This document shows positions 16,868-27,099 of a DNA stretch of 64,000 nt, one piece after another. The DNA comes from Rhodospirillaceae bacterium. GTDB lineage: Bacteria; Pseudomonadota; Alphaproteobacteria; DSM-16000; Inquilinaceae. The stretch is taken from NCBI GenBank assembly GCA_020638575.1, contig JACKIH010000003.1:1655501-1719500 (forward strand), written 5' to 3'. The notes below the pieces were generated by a model that saw nothing but the letters and a program-made list of their open reading frames with translations, ran no database searches and had not been told where the DNA came from. The stretch's first letter is position 1. Every line of letters begins with the position of its first letter. The translations under genes and the position numbers were made by a program.

Positions 16868-17545
16868 CTATTCGGCCACGGCGGGAACGCGCCGCCCTTC
16901 GGCATGGGTGAGATAGTCGTCCACCGCCGCCGCCAGGGCTTCGGTCTTGTGGTGGAAATAGTGGTTGCCGCCGGGGATGAGCTGGTGGCGCACGTCGATG
17001 GCGCGCTGGTGGCTGAGCTTGTGGGCGAGCTTGGCGACGCTTTCCGGCGGCACTTCCTCGTCCTTGTCGCCCTGCACGATCAGCCCCGACGACGGGCACG
17101 GTGCCAGGAAGGTGAAGTCCTGGGCATTGGCCGGCGGCGCCACGGCGATGAAGCTTTCGATCTCCGGCCGGCGCATCAGCAGCTGCATGGCGATCCAGGC
17201 ACCGAAGGAGTAGCCGGCGACCCAGCAGGCCACGGCGTTGGGGTTCATCGCCTGCAGCCAGTCCAGCGCCGCCGCGGCGTCCGACAGCTCGCCCTCGCCC
17301 CGGTCGAACTCACCCTGGCTGCGGCCGACCCCGCGGAAGTTGAAGCGCAGCGTGGAGAAGCCGCGGCGCACGAAGGTTTGGAACAAGGTCAGCACGATCT
17401 TGTTGTTCATGGTGCCGCCCAGTTCCGGGTGCGGGTGCAGGATCACCGCGACCGGGGCGTTGGGAGTCTTGTTGTGGCTGTAGCGGCCTTCCAGTCGACC
17501 TTCCGGTCCATTGAAAATCACTTCGGGCATGGGTGCCATCGCCAT
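16868..17545 (-). CDS. alpha/beta hydrolase (COG2945-like)
   Basis: A 225-residue hydrolase of unknown substrate. The nucleophile elbow is GYSFG (S113). The acid is probably in QGDKDEEVP and the His in PGGNHYFHHK. The oxyanion region HPHPELGGTMNNK is typical of the COG2945 family. ATGs at 17539 and 17530 are alternative starts. It is divergent from cysE, with 297 bp between them. Confidence 0.85.
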   Translation of the reverse strand: MAMAPMPEVIFNGPEGRLEGRYSHNKTPNAPVAVILHPHPELGGTMNNKIVLTLFQTFVRRGFSTLRFNFRGVGRSQGEFDRGEGELSDAAAALDWLQAMNPNAVACWVAGYSFGAWIAMQLLMRRPEIESFIAVAPPANAQDFTFLAPCPSSGLIVQGDKDEEVPPESVAKLAHKLSHQRAIDVRHQLIPGGNHYFHHKTEALAAAVDDYLTHAEGRRVPAVAE

Positions 17546-17657
17546 CCGTCATTCGAGAGCGGGTTCGGTCGTGTGGGCGCCGAGACGGGCCGGCAGCGCC
17601 AAAACCGATCAATTCGTTCGGGTCTCCCCACCAATTGCAGCGCCGGGTGCCATGCTT

Positions 17658-17689
17658 ATTGTTGACTCCCGCACATGGACATATACTGT
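17658..17689 (+). promoter_or_regulatory. candidate promoter/IscR-like half-site upstream of cysE
   Basis: In the 297-bp divergent gap the only promoter-like sequence is TTGACT (17662-17667) followed by TATACT (17682-17687, 14-bp spacing) or TACTGT (17684-17689, 16-bp spacing). ATTGTTGACT resembles the left half of an E. coli type 1 IscR site, but the right half is poor. The rest of the gap shows nothing recognisable. Confidence 0.35.
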
Positions 17690-17842
17690 ACCTTCTAAGG
17701 GGTCAGCTTGCGGCGTCCACGGATCTGCGCAGGCCAGCGGGCGGAGACCCAAGAGAAGTGTGCGCAACCAAGCCGCGCAGACCGGTCCGGCCATGGCGCC
17801 TCGGTACGGTGCGGCGGCGGTTGTAGCATAAGGACGAACCGA

Positions 17843-18580
17843 ATGTTCAAGCGGATTCGCGAAGACATCGACAGCGTCATGCAGCGCGACCCGGCCGCGC
17901 GGTCGAAGCTTGCTGTCATCTTCTGCTATCCGGGCTTCCATGCCCTGCTGTGGTATCGGGTGAGCCACGCGCTGTGGCGCTGGGGCCTGCGCACGCTGGC
18001 CATCTGGGTCGCCTACATGTCGCGTGTCGGCACCGGCATCGAAATCCATCCGGGCGCCCATATCGGCCGCCGCGTGTTCATCGACCACGGTACCGGCGTT
18101 GTCATCGGCGAGACCGCGGAGGTCGGCGACGACGTCACCCTCTACCAGGGCGTCACGCTTGGCGGCACCTCATTGCAGCCGGGCAAGCGCCACCCCACTT
18201 TGGGGCCGGGCGTCATCGTCGGCGCCGGCGCGAAGGTGCTGGGGCCGCTGATGGTGGGTGCGAACGCGCGCATCGGCTCCAACGCGGTCGTGGTGAAGGA
18301 CGTGCCGGAAGGCGCCACCGTGGTCGGCATTCCCGGCCGCGTGGTGCAACCGCGCCCGGTGGAGAAGGCCGGTGAAGCGCCGTGCTTCGCCGCCTACGGC
18401 ATTACCAGTCAGGACCTGCCGGACCCGGTGGCCCGCGCGGTGAAGGGCCTGATCGACGAGGTGACGACGTTGCGCCATCGCCTGGAGCAGCTTGAGCGCG
18501 CCCAGCCCGTGGCACCCAACCTGACACCTGAAACCACCCTGGCGGAAGATGAGGCGGAACGCCCGCAAGCCCGCTGCTAA
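17843..18580 (+). CDS. cysE: serine O-acetyltransferase
   Basis: Makes O-acetylserine from serine and acetyl-CoA, the first committed step of cysteine synthesis. The 245-residue protein starts at MFKRIREDIDSVMQRDPAA, the usual short form with a reduced N-terminal helical domain. The left-handed beta-helix has hexapeptide repeats from about residue 65 to 165, with the catalytic His in FIDHGTGVVIGETAEVG. A charged C-terminal tail follows. A weak AAGGAC site precedes the ATG. It opens the cysE-iscR-nifS-fdx-suf cluster and supplies the cysteine used as sulfur donor. Confidence 0.95.
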   Translation: MFKRIREDIDSVMQRDPAARSKLAVIFCYPGFHALLWYRVSHALWRWGLRTLAIWVAYMSRVGTGIEIHPGAHIGRRVFIDHGTGVVIGETAEVGDDVTLYQGVTLGGTSLQPGKRHPTLGPGVIVGAGAKVLGPLMVGANARIGSNAVVVKDVPEGATVVGIPGRVVQPRPVEKAGEAPCFAAYGITSQDLPDPVARAVKGLIDEVTTLRHRLEQLERAQPVAPNLTPETTLAEDEAERPQARC

Positions 18581-18637
18581 CCGCAACCGGATCGGCACAA
18601 ACCACCACCGGTCGCACATTCCTGGGGGAAACGAAGC

Positions 18638-19132
18638 ATGAGACTGAGCACCAAGGGGCGTTACGCCGTGATGGCGATGGTCGATCTGGCGCGCCACACC
18701 AACGGCAGCCCGGTGTCGCTGGCGGAAATCGCCGATCGCCAGGAAATCTCCCTGTCCTATCTGGAGCAACTGTTCGCGCGGCTGCGCCGTAGCGGCATGG
18801 TGCGCAGCGTGCGCGGCCCCGGCGGCGGCTACCTGCTGGCGCGCGACACCACCGAGACGCGGATCTCCGACATCATCCTGGCGGTGGATGAGCCGATCCG
18901 GGCGACCCGCTGCAACCCCGGCTCGCCGGAAGGCTGCCACGTGGACAAGAGCCGCTGCATGACCCACGACCTCTGGGAAGAGCTGGGCAACCAGATCCAC
19001 CTGTTCTTGAGTTCGGTGAGCCTCGACGACGTGGTGCACCGGCGCATCCTCGGCGCCAGCCGCATGTTCATGCCCGGCCGTCCCCAGAACGGCGCGGACA
19101 TGCTGCAGGACGAGCGCCTGGCCGCCGAATAG
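18638..19132 (+). CDS. iscR: Rrf2-family Fe-S cluster regulator IscR
   Basis: A 164-residue winged-helix regulator. The DNA-binding domain is residues 1-65 (MRLSTKGRYAVMAMVDLA, SLSYLEQLFARLRRSG, VRGPGGGY). Cluster ligands are C92, C100 and C107 in RCNPGSPEGCHVDKSRCMTH, the IscR arrangement with slightly wider spacing than E. coli. It is expected to repress Fe-S assembly genes when it holds a [2Fe-2S] cluster. It lies 57 bp after cysE. Confidence 0.93.
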   Translation: MRLSTKGRYAVMAMVDLARHTNGSPVSLAEIADRQEISLSYLEQLFARLRRSGMVRSVRGPGGGYLLARDTTETRISDIILAVDEPIRATRCNPGSPEGCHVDKSRCMTHDLWEELGNQIHLFLSSVSLDDVVHRRILGASRMFMPGRPQNGADMLQDERLAAE

Positions 19133-19263
19133 CCGGCGCCGCCCGCCGACGCCTGCGGCGGCAGGCAGGCGGCAGGCAGCACGGCGGCCGGTCGGCGACA
19201 GCCCCGTTCCCCCTGGGGAGGACCGATCGGGCGGCACGCGCCGCAGCGGCGGGCAGGTTAGAG

Positions 19264-19380
19264 CGTTTCCAGTTTTGACGGCACCAGCCCTCTCCCCCAC
19301 CCGGCCGCCCAAGCCATTGGAAAATATTGGGTGGCCGGATTGGGGAGCGGGCCGGGACCGATTCCGCCAAAGGCGAAAGG
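19264..19380. repeat. dispersed hairpin repeat, copy 1
   Basis: In the 430-bp iscR-nifS gap, imperfect arms 19292-19312 and 19327-19347 (three mismatches, two tolerated as G-U) enclose an AT-rich loop around CCATTGGAAAATATTGG. Flanks before and after also resemble the copy at 57061-57180. It looks like a roughly 100-bp dispersed element. Confidence 0.65.
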
Positions 19381-19385
19381 GCTCC

Positions 19386-19457
19386 AGTGTCCCGATTCCG
19401 AAGTTAGCAAGATCTCGAAACCAGGACCCGAGCGAACTCCGGAATCATTGGGACACT
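19386..19457. repeat. imperfect 72-bp palindrome
   Basis: Left arm AGTGTCCCGATTCCGAAGTT (19386-19405) pairs with 19435-19457, allowing a small gap. It directly follows the dispersed hairpin. A MITE-like or structured-RNA origin is possible. Confidence 0.65.
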
Positions 19458-19472
19458 AGCTAATTCAAGACT

Positions 19473-19545
19473 CTAGTGTGGTGGATCAGAAGTTCGTTCC
19501 CGGTCTGGCGTCCTGACCGAACGCACTTCTGATCCACCACACTAG
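19473..19545. repeat. 73-bp palindrome with perfect 21-bp arms
   Basis: Arms 19473-19493 and 19525-19545 are perfect reverse complements, start and end with CTAG, and include GTGTGGTGGATCAG. The centre (CGTTCCCGGTC...GACCGAACG) is also nearly palindromic. It ends 17 bp before the nifS-type ATG and leaves no good ribosome-binding site. It resembles a very short non-autonomous transposable element, or a strong RNA hairpin. Confidence 0.85.
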
Positions 19546-19562
19546 GCATTCAGAACGGCATC

Positions 19563-20681
19563 ATGGCGCAAGCGATCTACCTGGATTTCAACGCCACCGC
19601 GCCGCTGCGCGAGGAAGCCCGCGCGGCGATGCTGGCGGCACTCGACCATTTCGGCAATCCGTCCTCCGTCCACGCCTTCGGCCGCCGGGCCCGCCGCCTG
19701 GTGGAACAGGCGCGCCTCCAGGTGGCGGCCCTGGTGGAGGCGGCACCGGCCCAGGTGATCTTCACCGCCGGTGCCACCGAAGCCAACGCCACGGTGATCA
19801 TGGGCAGCGGCCGCGAGCGTGTGCTCGCGTCGGCCATCGAGCATGACTCCGTGCTGTCGGCCGGCCCCGCCGTGCGCGTGCCGGTGACGGGCGACGGCGT
19901 GGTCGACCTGGCAGCGCTCGACCGGCTGCTGGCCGCCGATGACCGGCCCGCGCTGGTTTCCGTGATGGCGGCGAACAACGAGACGGGCGTCATCCAGCCG
20001 GTGGCGGAAGTGGCGGCCCTGGCCCACCGCTACGGTGCCTTGGTCCACTGCGATGCCGTCCAGGCGGCCGGCAAGGTCCCGCTGGCCCTGGGCACCCTCG
20101 GCGCCGACCTCGTCAGCCTGTCGGCCCACAAGCTGGGCGGCCCCCAGGGCGTCGGCGCCCTGGTGGTGCGCGACGGGCTGCCGGTGCGGCCGCTGTTGCG
20201 TGGCGGCGGCCAGGAACGCCGGCGCCGGGCGGGCACGGAGAACGTCGCCGGCATCGCCGGCTTCGGTGCGGCGGCGCGGGCGGCGGCGGACAGCCTCAGC
20301 GCCTTCGCCGGCCTGGCCACCCTGCGCGACCACCTGGAAGCGCAGCTCCTCGCTGCCGTGCCGGGCGCCTGCGCCTTCGGTGCCGGCGCCGCCCGGGTGG
20401 CCAACACCTCCTGCCTGCTGATGCCGGGCGTGGCGGCGGAAACCCAGCTCATGGGCTTCGACCTCGCCGGCATCGCCGTCAGTGCCGGGTCCGCCTGCTC
20501 CTCCGGCAAGGTGACGCCGAGCCATGTGCTGCTGGCCATGGGCGCCAGCGAGGCGGAGGCCGAGGAGACCGTGCGCGTCAGCCTCGGCTGGACCACGACG
20601 GCCCAGGACGTGGGCCGCCTGATCGAGGTCTGGCAGCAGATCCACCAACGGGCCACCGCGCGCACTGCATCGAGTGCTTGA
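19563..20681 (+). CDS. cysteine desulfurase (NifS/IscS type)
   Basis: PLP enzyme that removes sulfur from cysteine as a persulfide for Fe-S assembly. In 372 residues the PLP Lys is K190 (SLSAHKLGGPQG). The catalytic Cys is C312 in the flexible loop SAGSACSSGKVTPSHVL, which marks a group I enzyme distinct from the group II SufS encoded downstream. The N-terminus IYLDFNATAPL is typical. No strong ribosome-binding site is seen because a palindrome ends 17 bp upstream. Confidence 0.92.
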   Translation: MAQAIYLDFNATAPLREEARAAMLAALDHFGNPSSVHAFGRRARRLVEQARLQVAALVEAAPAQVIFTAGATEANATVIMGSGRERVLASAIEHDSVLSAGPAVRVPVTGDGVVDLAALDRLLAADDRPALVSVMAANNETGVIQPVAEVAALAHRYGALVHCDAVQAAGKVPLALGTLGADLVSLSAHKLGGPQGVGALVVRDGLPVRPLLRGGGQERRRRAGTENVAGIAGFGAAARAAADSLSAFAGLATLRDHLEAQLLAAVPGACAFGAGAARVANTSCLLMPGVAAETQLMGFDLAGIAVSAGSACSSGKVTPSHVLLAMGASEAEAEETVRVSLGWTTTAQDVGRLIEVWQQIHQRATARTASSA

Positions 20682-20769
20682 CGCGCCGCCGTCCGGCTGC
20701 CACTTCGCCTCCGCGCCCCGGACCGAAACTCGGCCCCATTGCCCGTCACCATGAGGAGAGCGCACCCCC

Positions 20770-21099
20770 ATGCCTACCGTGACCTTCATCGATCCCGACG
20801 GCACGCCCCACGATGTCCAGGCGCGGACCGGGCAATCCCTGCTGGAAGTTGCCCAGGACAACGACATCGACATCGAAGGCGCGTGCGAGGGTTCGCTGGC
20901 CTGCTCCACCTGCCACGTGATCGTCGATCCCAAGTGGTACAAGAAGCTGAAGCCGGCCGACGAGGACGAGGAGGACATGCTCGACCTTGCCTTCGGGCTG
21001 ACCAAGACGTCGCGGCTCGGCTGCCAGATCGTCGTCACCGACGAGTTGGACGGCCTGGTCGTCCGCCTGCCCGCGGAGACCAACAACTTGTTGGGGTAG
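20770..21099 (+). CDS. fdx: ISC-type [2Fe-2S] ferredoxin
   Basis: A 109-residue adrenodoxin-type ferredoxin, an electron donor in Fe-S assembly. Ligands are C39, C45, C48 and C85 in GACEGSLACSTCHV and RLGCQIVV. The acidic helix DEDEEDMLDLAFGLT matches the family. A GAGGAG site precedes the ATG. Between the desulfurase and sufB. Confidence 0.93.
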   Translation: MPTVTFIDPDGTPHDVQARTGQSLLEVAQDNDIDIEGACEGSLACSTCHVIVDPKWYKKLKPADEDEEDMLDLAFGLTKTSRLGCQIVVTDELDGLVVRLPAETNNLLG

Positions 21100-21154
21100 C
21101 CGCCGCCGGCCGCCCTTGACGCGGGAAAAGAGCAGGCCTGCGCCCTTTGGGGGT

Positions 21155-21207
21155 TTGCCCTCGAAGCACCTTCGCCTATGTTAAAACTGAGCAAAAGGGT
21201 CGGATAT
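21155..21207 (+). promoter_or_regulatory. promoter with IscR type 1-like operator before sufB
   Basis: TTGCCC (21155-21160) and TATGTT (21177-21182) are 16 bp apart. The 25-bp site at 21183-21207 immediately follows and matches the E. coli type 1 IscR consensus at about 18 of 25 positions, including GGTCGGATAT in the right half. This suggests an internal, IscR-controlled promoter for sufBCDSTA. Confidence 0.5.
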
Positions 21208-21250
21208 TCCGTGCCCTCCCGCGAACGCCCAACGGGAAGGGAGGCAGTCC

Positions 21251-22708
<1,458 letters not shown>

Positions 22709-22765
22709 GAACGCCAACCGGTCATCCCGTCATCGCTGCCGACATTGCCAACGGATCTGTCGAAC

Positions 22766-23512
22766 ATGCTTGAGATCAAGGACCTGCACGCGACCGTGGA
22801 CGGCAAGGAGATCCTCAAGGGCCTCACGCTCTCCGTAGGGGCCGGCGAGGTGCATGCCATCATGGGCCCCAACGGCTCCGGCAAGAGTACGCTGTCCTAC
22901 GTGCTGTCGGGCCGCGAGGGCTACGCCGTCACCGGCGGTTCCGTCACCTTCAACGGTGCCGACCTGATGGAGATGGAGCCGGAGGAGCGCGCCCGTGCCG
23001 GCATCTTCCTCGCCTTCCAGTACCCGGTGGAAATCGCCGGGGTGAGCATGACCAACTTTCTACAGACCGCCGTCAACGCCCACCGCCGGGCGCGCGGAGA
23101 GGAGGAGCTGGATCCGCTGGCCTTCGTGAAGTTCGCCCGCGCCCAGGCGCGCGAGCTGGGGGTCAAGGACGACCTGCTGAAGCGCCCGGTCAACATGGGC
23201 TTTTCCGGCGGCGAGAAGAAGCGCAACGAAATCCTCCAGATGGCGATGCTGCAACCCTCGCTGGGGATCCTCGACGAGACCGATTCCGGGCTGGACATCG
23301 ATGCGCTGAAGGTGGTGTCGGACGGTGTGAACCGCCTGCGCCGTGCGGACCGCTCCTTCCTCGTGATCACCCACTACCAGCGCCTGCTCAACCACATCGT
23401 GCCGGATTTCGTGCACATCCTGGCCCATGGCCGCATCGTCCGGTCGGGCGGCCGCGAGCTGGCCGAAGAGCTGGAGAAGTCGGGCTATGCCGGCCTGGTG
23501 GAGGCGGCATGA
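22766..23512 (+). CDS. sufC: Fe-S assembly ATPase SufC
   Basis: ABC-type ATPase of SufBCD. About 248 residues from MLEIKDLHATVDG. Walker A is GPNGSGKST, the signature is SGGEKKRNE (the SufC form), and Walker B is LGILDETDSGLD. The switch His is in VITHYQRLL. A TTG at 22745 would add seven residues; the ATG at 22766 matches family starts. The stop overlaps the sufD start (ATGA). Confidence 0.96.
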   Translation: MLEIKDLHATVDGKEILKGLTLSVGAGEVHAIMGPNGSGKSTLSYVLSGREGYAVTGGSVTFNGADLMEMEPEERARAGIFLAFQYPVEIAGVSMTNFLQTAVNAHRRARGEEELDPLAFVKFARAQARELGVKDDLLKRPVNMGFSGGEKKRNEILQMAMLQPSLGILDETDSGLDIDALKVVSDGVNRLRRADRSFLVITHYQRLLNHIVPDFVHILAHGRIVRSGGRELAEELEKSGYAGLVEAA

Positions 23513-24897
23513 CGGCCGTTCCCACCCCGCTTCATGGCGGTGACGCGCGGCCCGACAGCCTGGTGCTGGTGGATACCGCCCGGCCGCTGATGGAGGCCTA
23601 CCGCCTGGCGCGCGACACCCTGCCGGGCGCCCGTCATCCTACCTTGATGCAGGCGCGCGACCGCGCCATGGCCCGCTTCGCCCAGGCGGGGCTGCCCAGC
23701 CGGCGCGACGAGGCGTGGAAGTACACCGACCTGAAGCGCCTGGCCAAGCTGGTGCCGCGCATCACCGCGGGCGATCAGCCGCCGCCGGCCGATCTGGACG
23801 ACACATTGGCGGTGGCCGACGAGAGCCTGCACGCCATGGTGTTCGTCGACGGCCGCTTCCGGGCCGACCTGTCGTTCCTCGGCAGCCTGCCGGACGGCGT
23901 GACGGTGCGCCCCCTCTGCGAGGTGCTGGACGAGGATGCCGGCGCGCTGGCCGCCCTGCTCAACGGCGATGCCGCCGCCCGCGACGGACTGGAATGGGCC
24001 GCACTGGCCCTGATCACCGACGGTGCGGTGGTGGACCTGGCCGAAAGCGCGGAGTTGGAGTCGCCCTTGCGCCTCGTCTACCTGTTCTCCCAGCGCGACG
24101 CCCCGGTGCTGGCCGCTCCCCACCTTGCGGTGCGGGCCGGCGCCAACAGCACGGTGACCGTGGTGGAGCACTGGGCCGGCCCGGCCGCCGGCGACGCCGT
24201 GATCCTGCCGACCCAGTCCATCGCGCTCGGCGACGGTGCGCGCGTGCGCCTCTACCGCCACCAGGAAGGCGGCGACGGCGCGCTGCACGTGGCGCGCGGC
24301 GATGTCCATGTGGCCCGCGACACCAGCTTCGAGACCTTCGCGCTCACCACCGGCGGCGGCCTCGTACGCAACGAGATGCGCGTCGCCATCGACGGCCCGG
24401 GCGTCGATGTCCACCTGGGCGGCGTCTATCTGGGCAACGGCGACCGCCATGTCGACACCACCACCTTGGTGCAGCATGCAGCACCCGACGGCGTAAGCCG
24501 CCAGGTGTTCCGCGGCGTGCTCGACGACTGCGCCCACGGCGTCTTCCAGGGCCGCGTCGGCGTGGCGCGCGATGCCCAGCGTACCGACGGCCACCAGCTT
24601 TCCAATGCCCTGCTGCTGTCGCCCAAGGCGGAGATGGACGCCAAGCCGGAGCTGGAGATCTTTGCCGACGACGTGAAGTGCAGCCATGGCGCCACCACCG
24701 GCGACATCGACCACAACGCGCTGTTCTACCTGCGCGCCCGCGGCATCGATGAGGCGGTGGCCCGCGGCCTGCTGATCGAAGCCTTCATCGGCGAAGCCAT
24801 GGCCGACATCTCCGACGAGGGGGTGGCCGAAGCCTTTGCCGATGCCGCGCGGTCCTGGTGGCACACGCACACGCAAGCGCAGACTGCCGCCGCCTGA
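23509..24897 (+). CDS. sufD: Fe-S cluster assembly protein SufD
   Basis: Partner of SufB, 462 residues. The N-terminal helical part has SRRDEAWKYTDLKRL. The beta-helix core leads to KPELEIFADDVKCSHGATTGDID, with the conserved Cys and His of the SufB-SufD interface, and RARGIDEAVARGLLIEAFIGEA at the C-terminus. Translationally coupled to sufC by a 4-bp overlap. Confidence 0.95.
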   Translation: MTAVPTPLHGGDARPDSLVLVDTARPLMEAYRLARDTLPGARHPTLMQARDRAMARFAQAGLPSRRDEAWKYTDLKRLAKLVPRITAGDQPPPADLDDTLAVADESLHAMVFVDGRFRADLSFLGSLPDGVTVRPLCEVLDEDAGALAALLNGDAAARDGLEWAALALITDGAVVDLAESAELESPLRLVYLFSQRDAPVLAAPHLAVRAGANSTVTVVEHWAGPAAGDAVILPTQSIALGDGARVRLYRHQEGGDGALHVARGDVHVARDTSFETFALTTGGGLVRNEMRVAIDGPGVDVHLGGVYLGNGDRHVDTTTLVQHAAPDGVSRQVFRGVLDDCAHGVFQGRVGVARDAQRTDGHQLSNALLLSPKAEMDAKPELEIFADDVKCSHGATTGDIDHNALFYLRARGIDEAVARGLLIEAFIGEAMADISDEGVAEAFADAARSWWHTHTQAQTAAA

Positions 24898-24923
24898 GCG
24901 CGCAGCAGGAGGAACGGCCGGCC

Positions 24924-26231
24924 ATGCATGGGGGGATGGAGCAGCAGCCGATGGATGGATTGCCGCGCGAGCTGGACCAGCAGACACCCGCCGCCTTCGA
25001 CGTGGAGCGCGTGCGTGCGGACTTCCCCATTCTGTCGCGCCGGGTCCACGCGAAGGCCGGCAAGCCCGGCAAGCCGCTGGTCTACCTCGACACCGCCGCG
25101 TCGGCCCAGAAGCCGCGCGCCGTGCTGGACGCCCTGATGGGCGCCTACCGCGACGACTACGCCAACGTGCACCGCGGCCTCTACGAGCTGTCGGCCCGCG
25201 CCACCGAAGCCTACGAGACGGCGCGCACCACGGCACAGCGCTTCCTCAACGCCGGATCGGACCGGGAGATCATCTTCACCAAGGGCACCACGGAGGCCAT
25301 CAACCTGGTGGCCCACAGCTTCGGCGAGGCGTTCCTCACCGACGGCGACGAGGTGGTGCTGACCGAGATGGAGCACCACGCCAACATCGTGCCATGGCAG
25401 CTCCTGCGCTCGCGCAAGGGCATCAAGCTCGTTGTGGTGCCGGTGGGTGCGGATGGCGCGCTCGACCTGGCGGAGGTGGACGCGCGCATCGGCCCGCGCA
25501 CCAAGCTGGTGGCCGTGACCCACGTTTCCAATGTGCTCGGCACCGTGGTACCGGTGAAGGAGCTGGTGGCGCTGGCCCACGCCCGCGGCGTGCCGGTGAT
25601 GGTGGACGGTTCCCAGGGGGCCGTGCATCTGCCCGTCGACGTGCGCGACCTGGACTGCGACTTCTACGCGCTCACCGGCCACAAGCTGTACGGTCCCACC
25701 GGCGTCGGCGTGCTCTACGGCAAGGAGGACCTGCTCGACCGCATGCCGCCCTTCCTCGGCGGCGGCGACATGATCCGCCGCGTCACCTTCGCGGAAACCA
25801 CCTTCGCCGACCTGCCCGCCAAGTTCGAAGCCGGTACCCCGCCCATCGCCGAAGCCATCGGGCTGGCCGCCGCCATGGACTACGTGACCGGGCTCGGCCG
25901 TGCCGCCATCGCCGCCCACGAACACGATGTCGGCGCCTACGCGATGGCGCGGCTGGCCGAGGTGCCGGGGCTGACGCTCTACGGCATCACGCCGGGCAAG
26001 GCGGCCATCGCCTCCTTTACGCTGGACTGCGCCCATGCCCACGACATTGCCACCCTGGTGGACATGTCCCACGGGGTGGCGCTGCGTGCCGGCCACCACT
26101 GCGCCCAACCGCTGATGGACAAGTTCGGCGTGGCGGCGACGGTGCGGGCCTCCATGGGCCTCTACACCACGCGTGCGGAGATCGACGCGCTGGTCGAGGC
26201 CCTGCTGCGCGTGCGGGAGATCTTCGCATGA
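24924..26231 (+). CDS. sufS: group II cysteine desulfurase SufS
   Basis: Second cysteine desulfurase in the cluster, 435 residues from the ATG at 24924 with AGGAGG 11 nt upstream. The PLP Lys is K254 (TGHKLYGPTG). The catalytic Cys is C393 in LRAGHHCAQPLM, the short-loop group II form that normally needs SufE or SufU. No sufE/sufU gene is in the window. The first 22 residues of a longer open frame lie inside sufD and are not used. Confidence 0.95.
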   Translation: MHGGMEQQPMDGLPRELDQQTPAAFDVERVRADFPILSRRVHAKAGKPGKPLVYLDTAASAQKPRAVLDALMGAYRDDYANVHRGLYELSARATEAYETARTTAQRFLNAGSDREIIFTKGTTEAINLVAHSFGEAFLTDGDEVVLTEMEHHANIVPWQLLRSRKGIKLVVVPVGADGALDLAEVDARIGPRTKLVAVTHVSNVLGTVVPVKELVALAHARGVPVMVDGSQGAVHLPVDVRDLDCDFYALTGHKLYGPTGVGVLYGKEDLLDRMPPFLGGGDMIRRVTFAETTFADLPAKFEAGTPPIAEAIGLAAAMDYVTGLGRAAIAAHEHDVGAYAMARLAEVPGLTLYGITPGKAAIASFTLDCAHAHDIATLVDMSHGVALRAGHHCAQPLMDKFGVAATVRASMGLYTTRAEIDALVEALLRVREIFA

Positions 26232-26674
26232 CCGGGGAGTTTGCCGGCGGGCGACCGGTGCCGGGGCCCGGGCTCGACCAGTTCCTGCCGGCGATGGAGG
26301 TGGTGGAGCCCGACTGGGTGCACGTGCCCCCGGCCGACGGTGCTGCACCCGACGGTCCCCTCGACCCCGAGACAGTGAAGACCGCCATCGTCGACAACCT
26401 GCTGCTGATCTACGACCCGGAGATCCCCATCAACATCTACGACCTCGGGCTGATCTACGGCATCGAGGTGGCGGACGACGGCCGCGTGCGCCTTGAGATG
26501 ACGCTGACGGCGCCCAACTGTCCGGTCGCCGGCAGCCTGCCGGCCATGGTGGAACGCGGCGTCCGCAAAGTTCCGGGCGTCACCGCCTGCGAGGTCGAAC
26601 TGGTGTGGGACCCGCCCTGGAACCTCGGCATGGCCAGCGAGGATGCCCAGATCGCGCTGGGCTATGGGTTTTGA
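26228..26674 (+). CDS. sufT: SufT (DUF59/MIP18) Fe-S assembly protein
   Basis: A 148-residue protein with an acidic, Pro-rich N-terminus and a DUF59 domain from about residue 48. The domain has IYDPEIPINIYDLGLIYG and MTLTAPNCPVAGSLP, with the conserved Cys. DUF59 proteins aid cluster maturation or transfer. The ATG overlaps the sufS stop (ATGA), which fixes the start. Confidence 0.92.
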   Translation: MTGEFAGGRPVPGPGLDQFLPAMEVVEPDWVHVPPADGAAPDGPLDPETVKTAIVDNLLLIYDPEIPINIYDLGLIYGIEVADDGRVRLEMTLTAPNCPVAGSLPAMVERGVRKVPGVTACEVELVWDPPWNLGMASEDAQIALGYGF

Positions 26675-26724
26675 CCGGTGCGGCCCCATATTCTACCAAA
26701 GGGCGAACACGCGAGGATTTGGAG

Positions 26725-27099
26725 ATGAAGCCACTGCCTAAGGCCCTGACCCTGACCGACCGCGCCGCGGCGCGCCTGAAGGAACTGATGGCCACCGCCG
26801 ACAAGCCCATCCTGGGGCTCCGCGTCGGCGTGAAGGCGCGCGGCTGTTCCGGCCTCAGCTACTTCATGGAGTATGCCGAGGAGCAGAAGCGCTTCGAGGA
26901 GAAGGTGGAGGACAAGGGGGTGACGCTGTTCATCGACCCCGCCGCCACCATGTTCCTCATCGGCACCGAGATGGACTACGTGCAGGCCGACCTCGGCGCC
27001 CGCTTCGTCTTCAACAACCCCAACGAAGTCGACCGCTGCGGCTGCGGCGAAAGCTTCCGCGTGGCCGATCAGCAGTCCGAAGAACCGGCCACCGCGTAG
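26725..27099 (+). CDS. sufA: A-type Fe-S carrier (SufA/IscA family)
   Basis: A 124-residue HesB-fold carrier that passes clusters to apoproteins. The three conserved cysteines are C41 (ARGCSGLSY), C105 and C107 (DRCGCGESF). An AGGATTTGGAG site precedes the ATG. Last gene of the cluster, 50 bp after sufT. The suf/isc subtype is assigned by position. Confidence 0.92.
   Translation: MKPLPKALTLTDRAAARLKELMATADKPILGLRVGVKARGCSGLSYFMEYAEEQKRFEEKVEDKGVTLFIDPAATMFLIGTEMDYVQADLGARFVFNNPNEVDRCGCGESFRVADQQSEEPATA

Noticed and set aside
19473..19545. IS element with a transposase
   Set aside because: The palindrome is only 73 bp and no transposase frame is nearby; at most it is a non-autonomous element.
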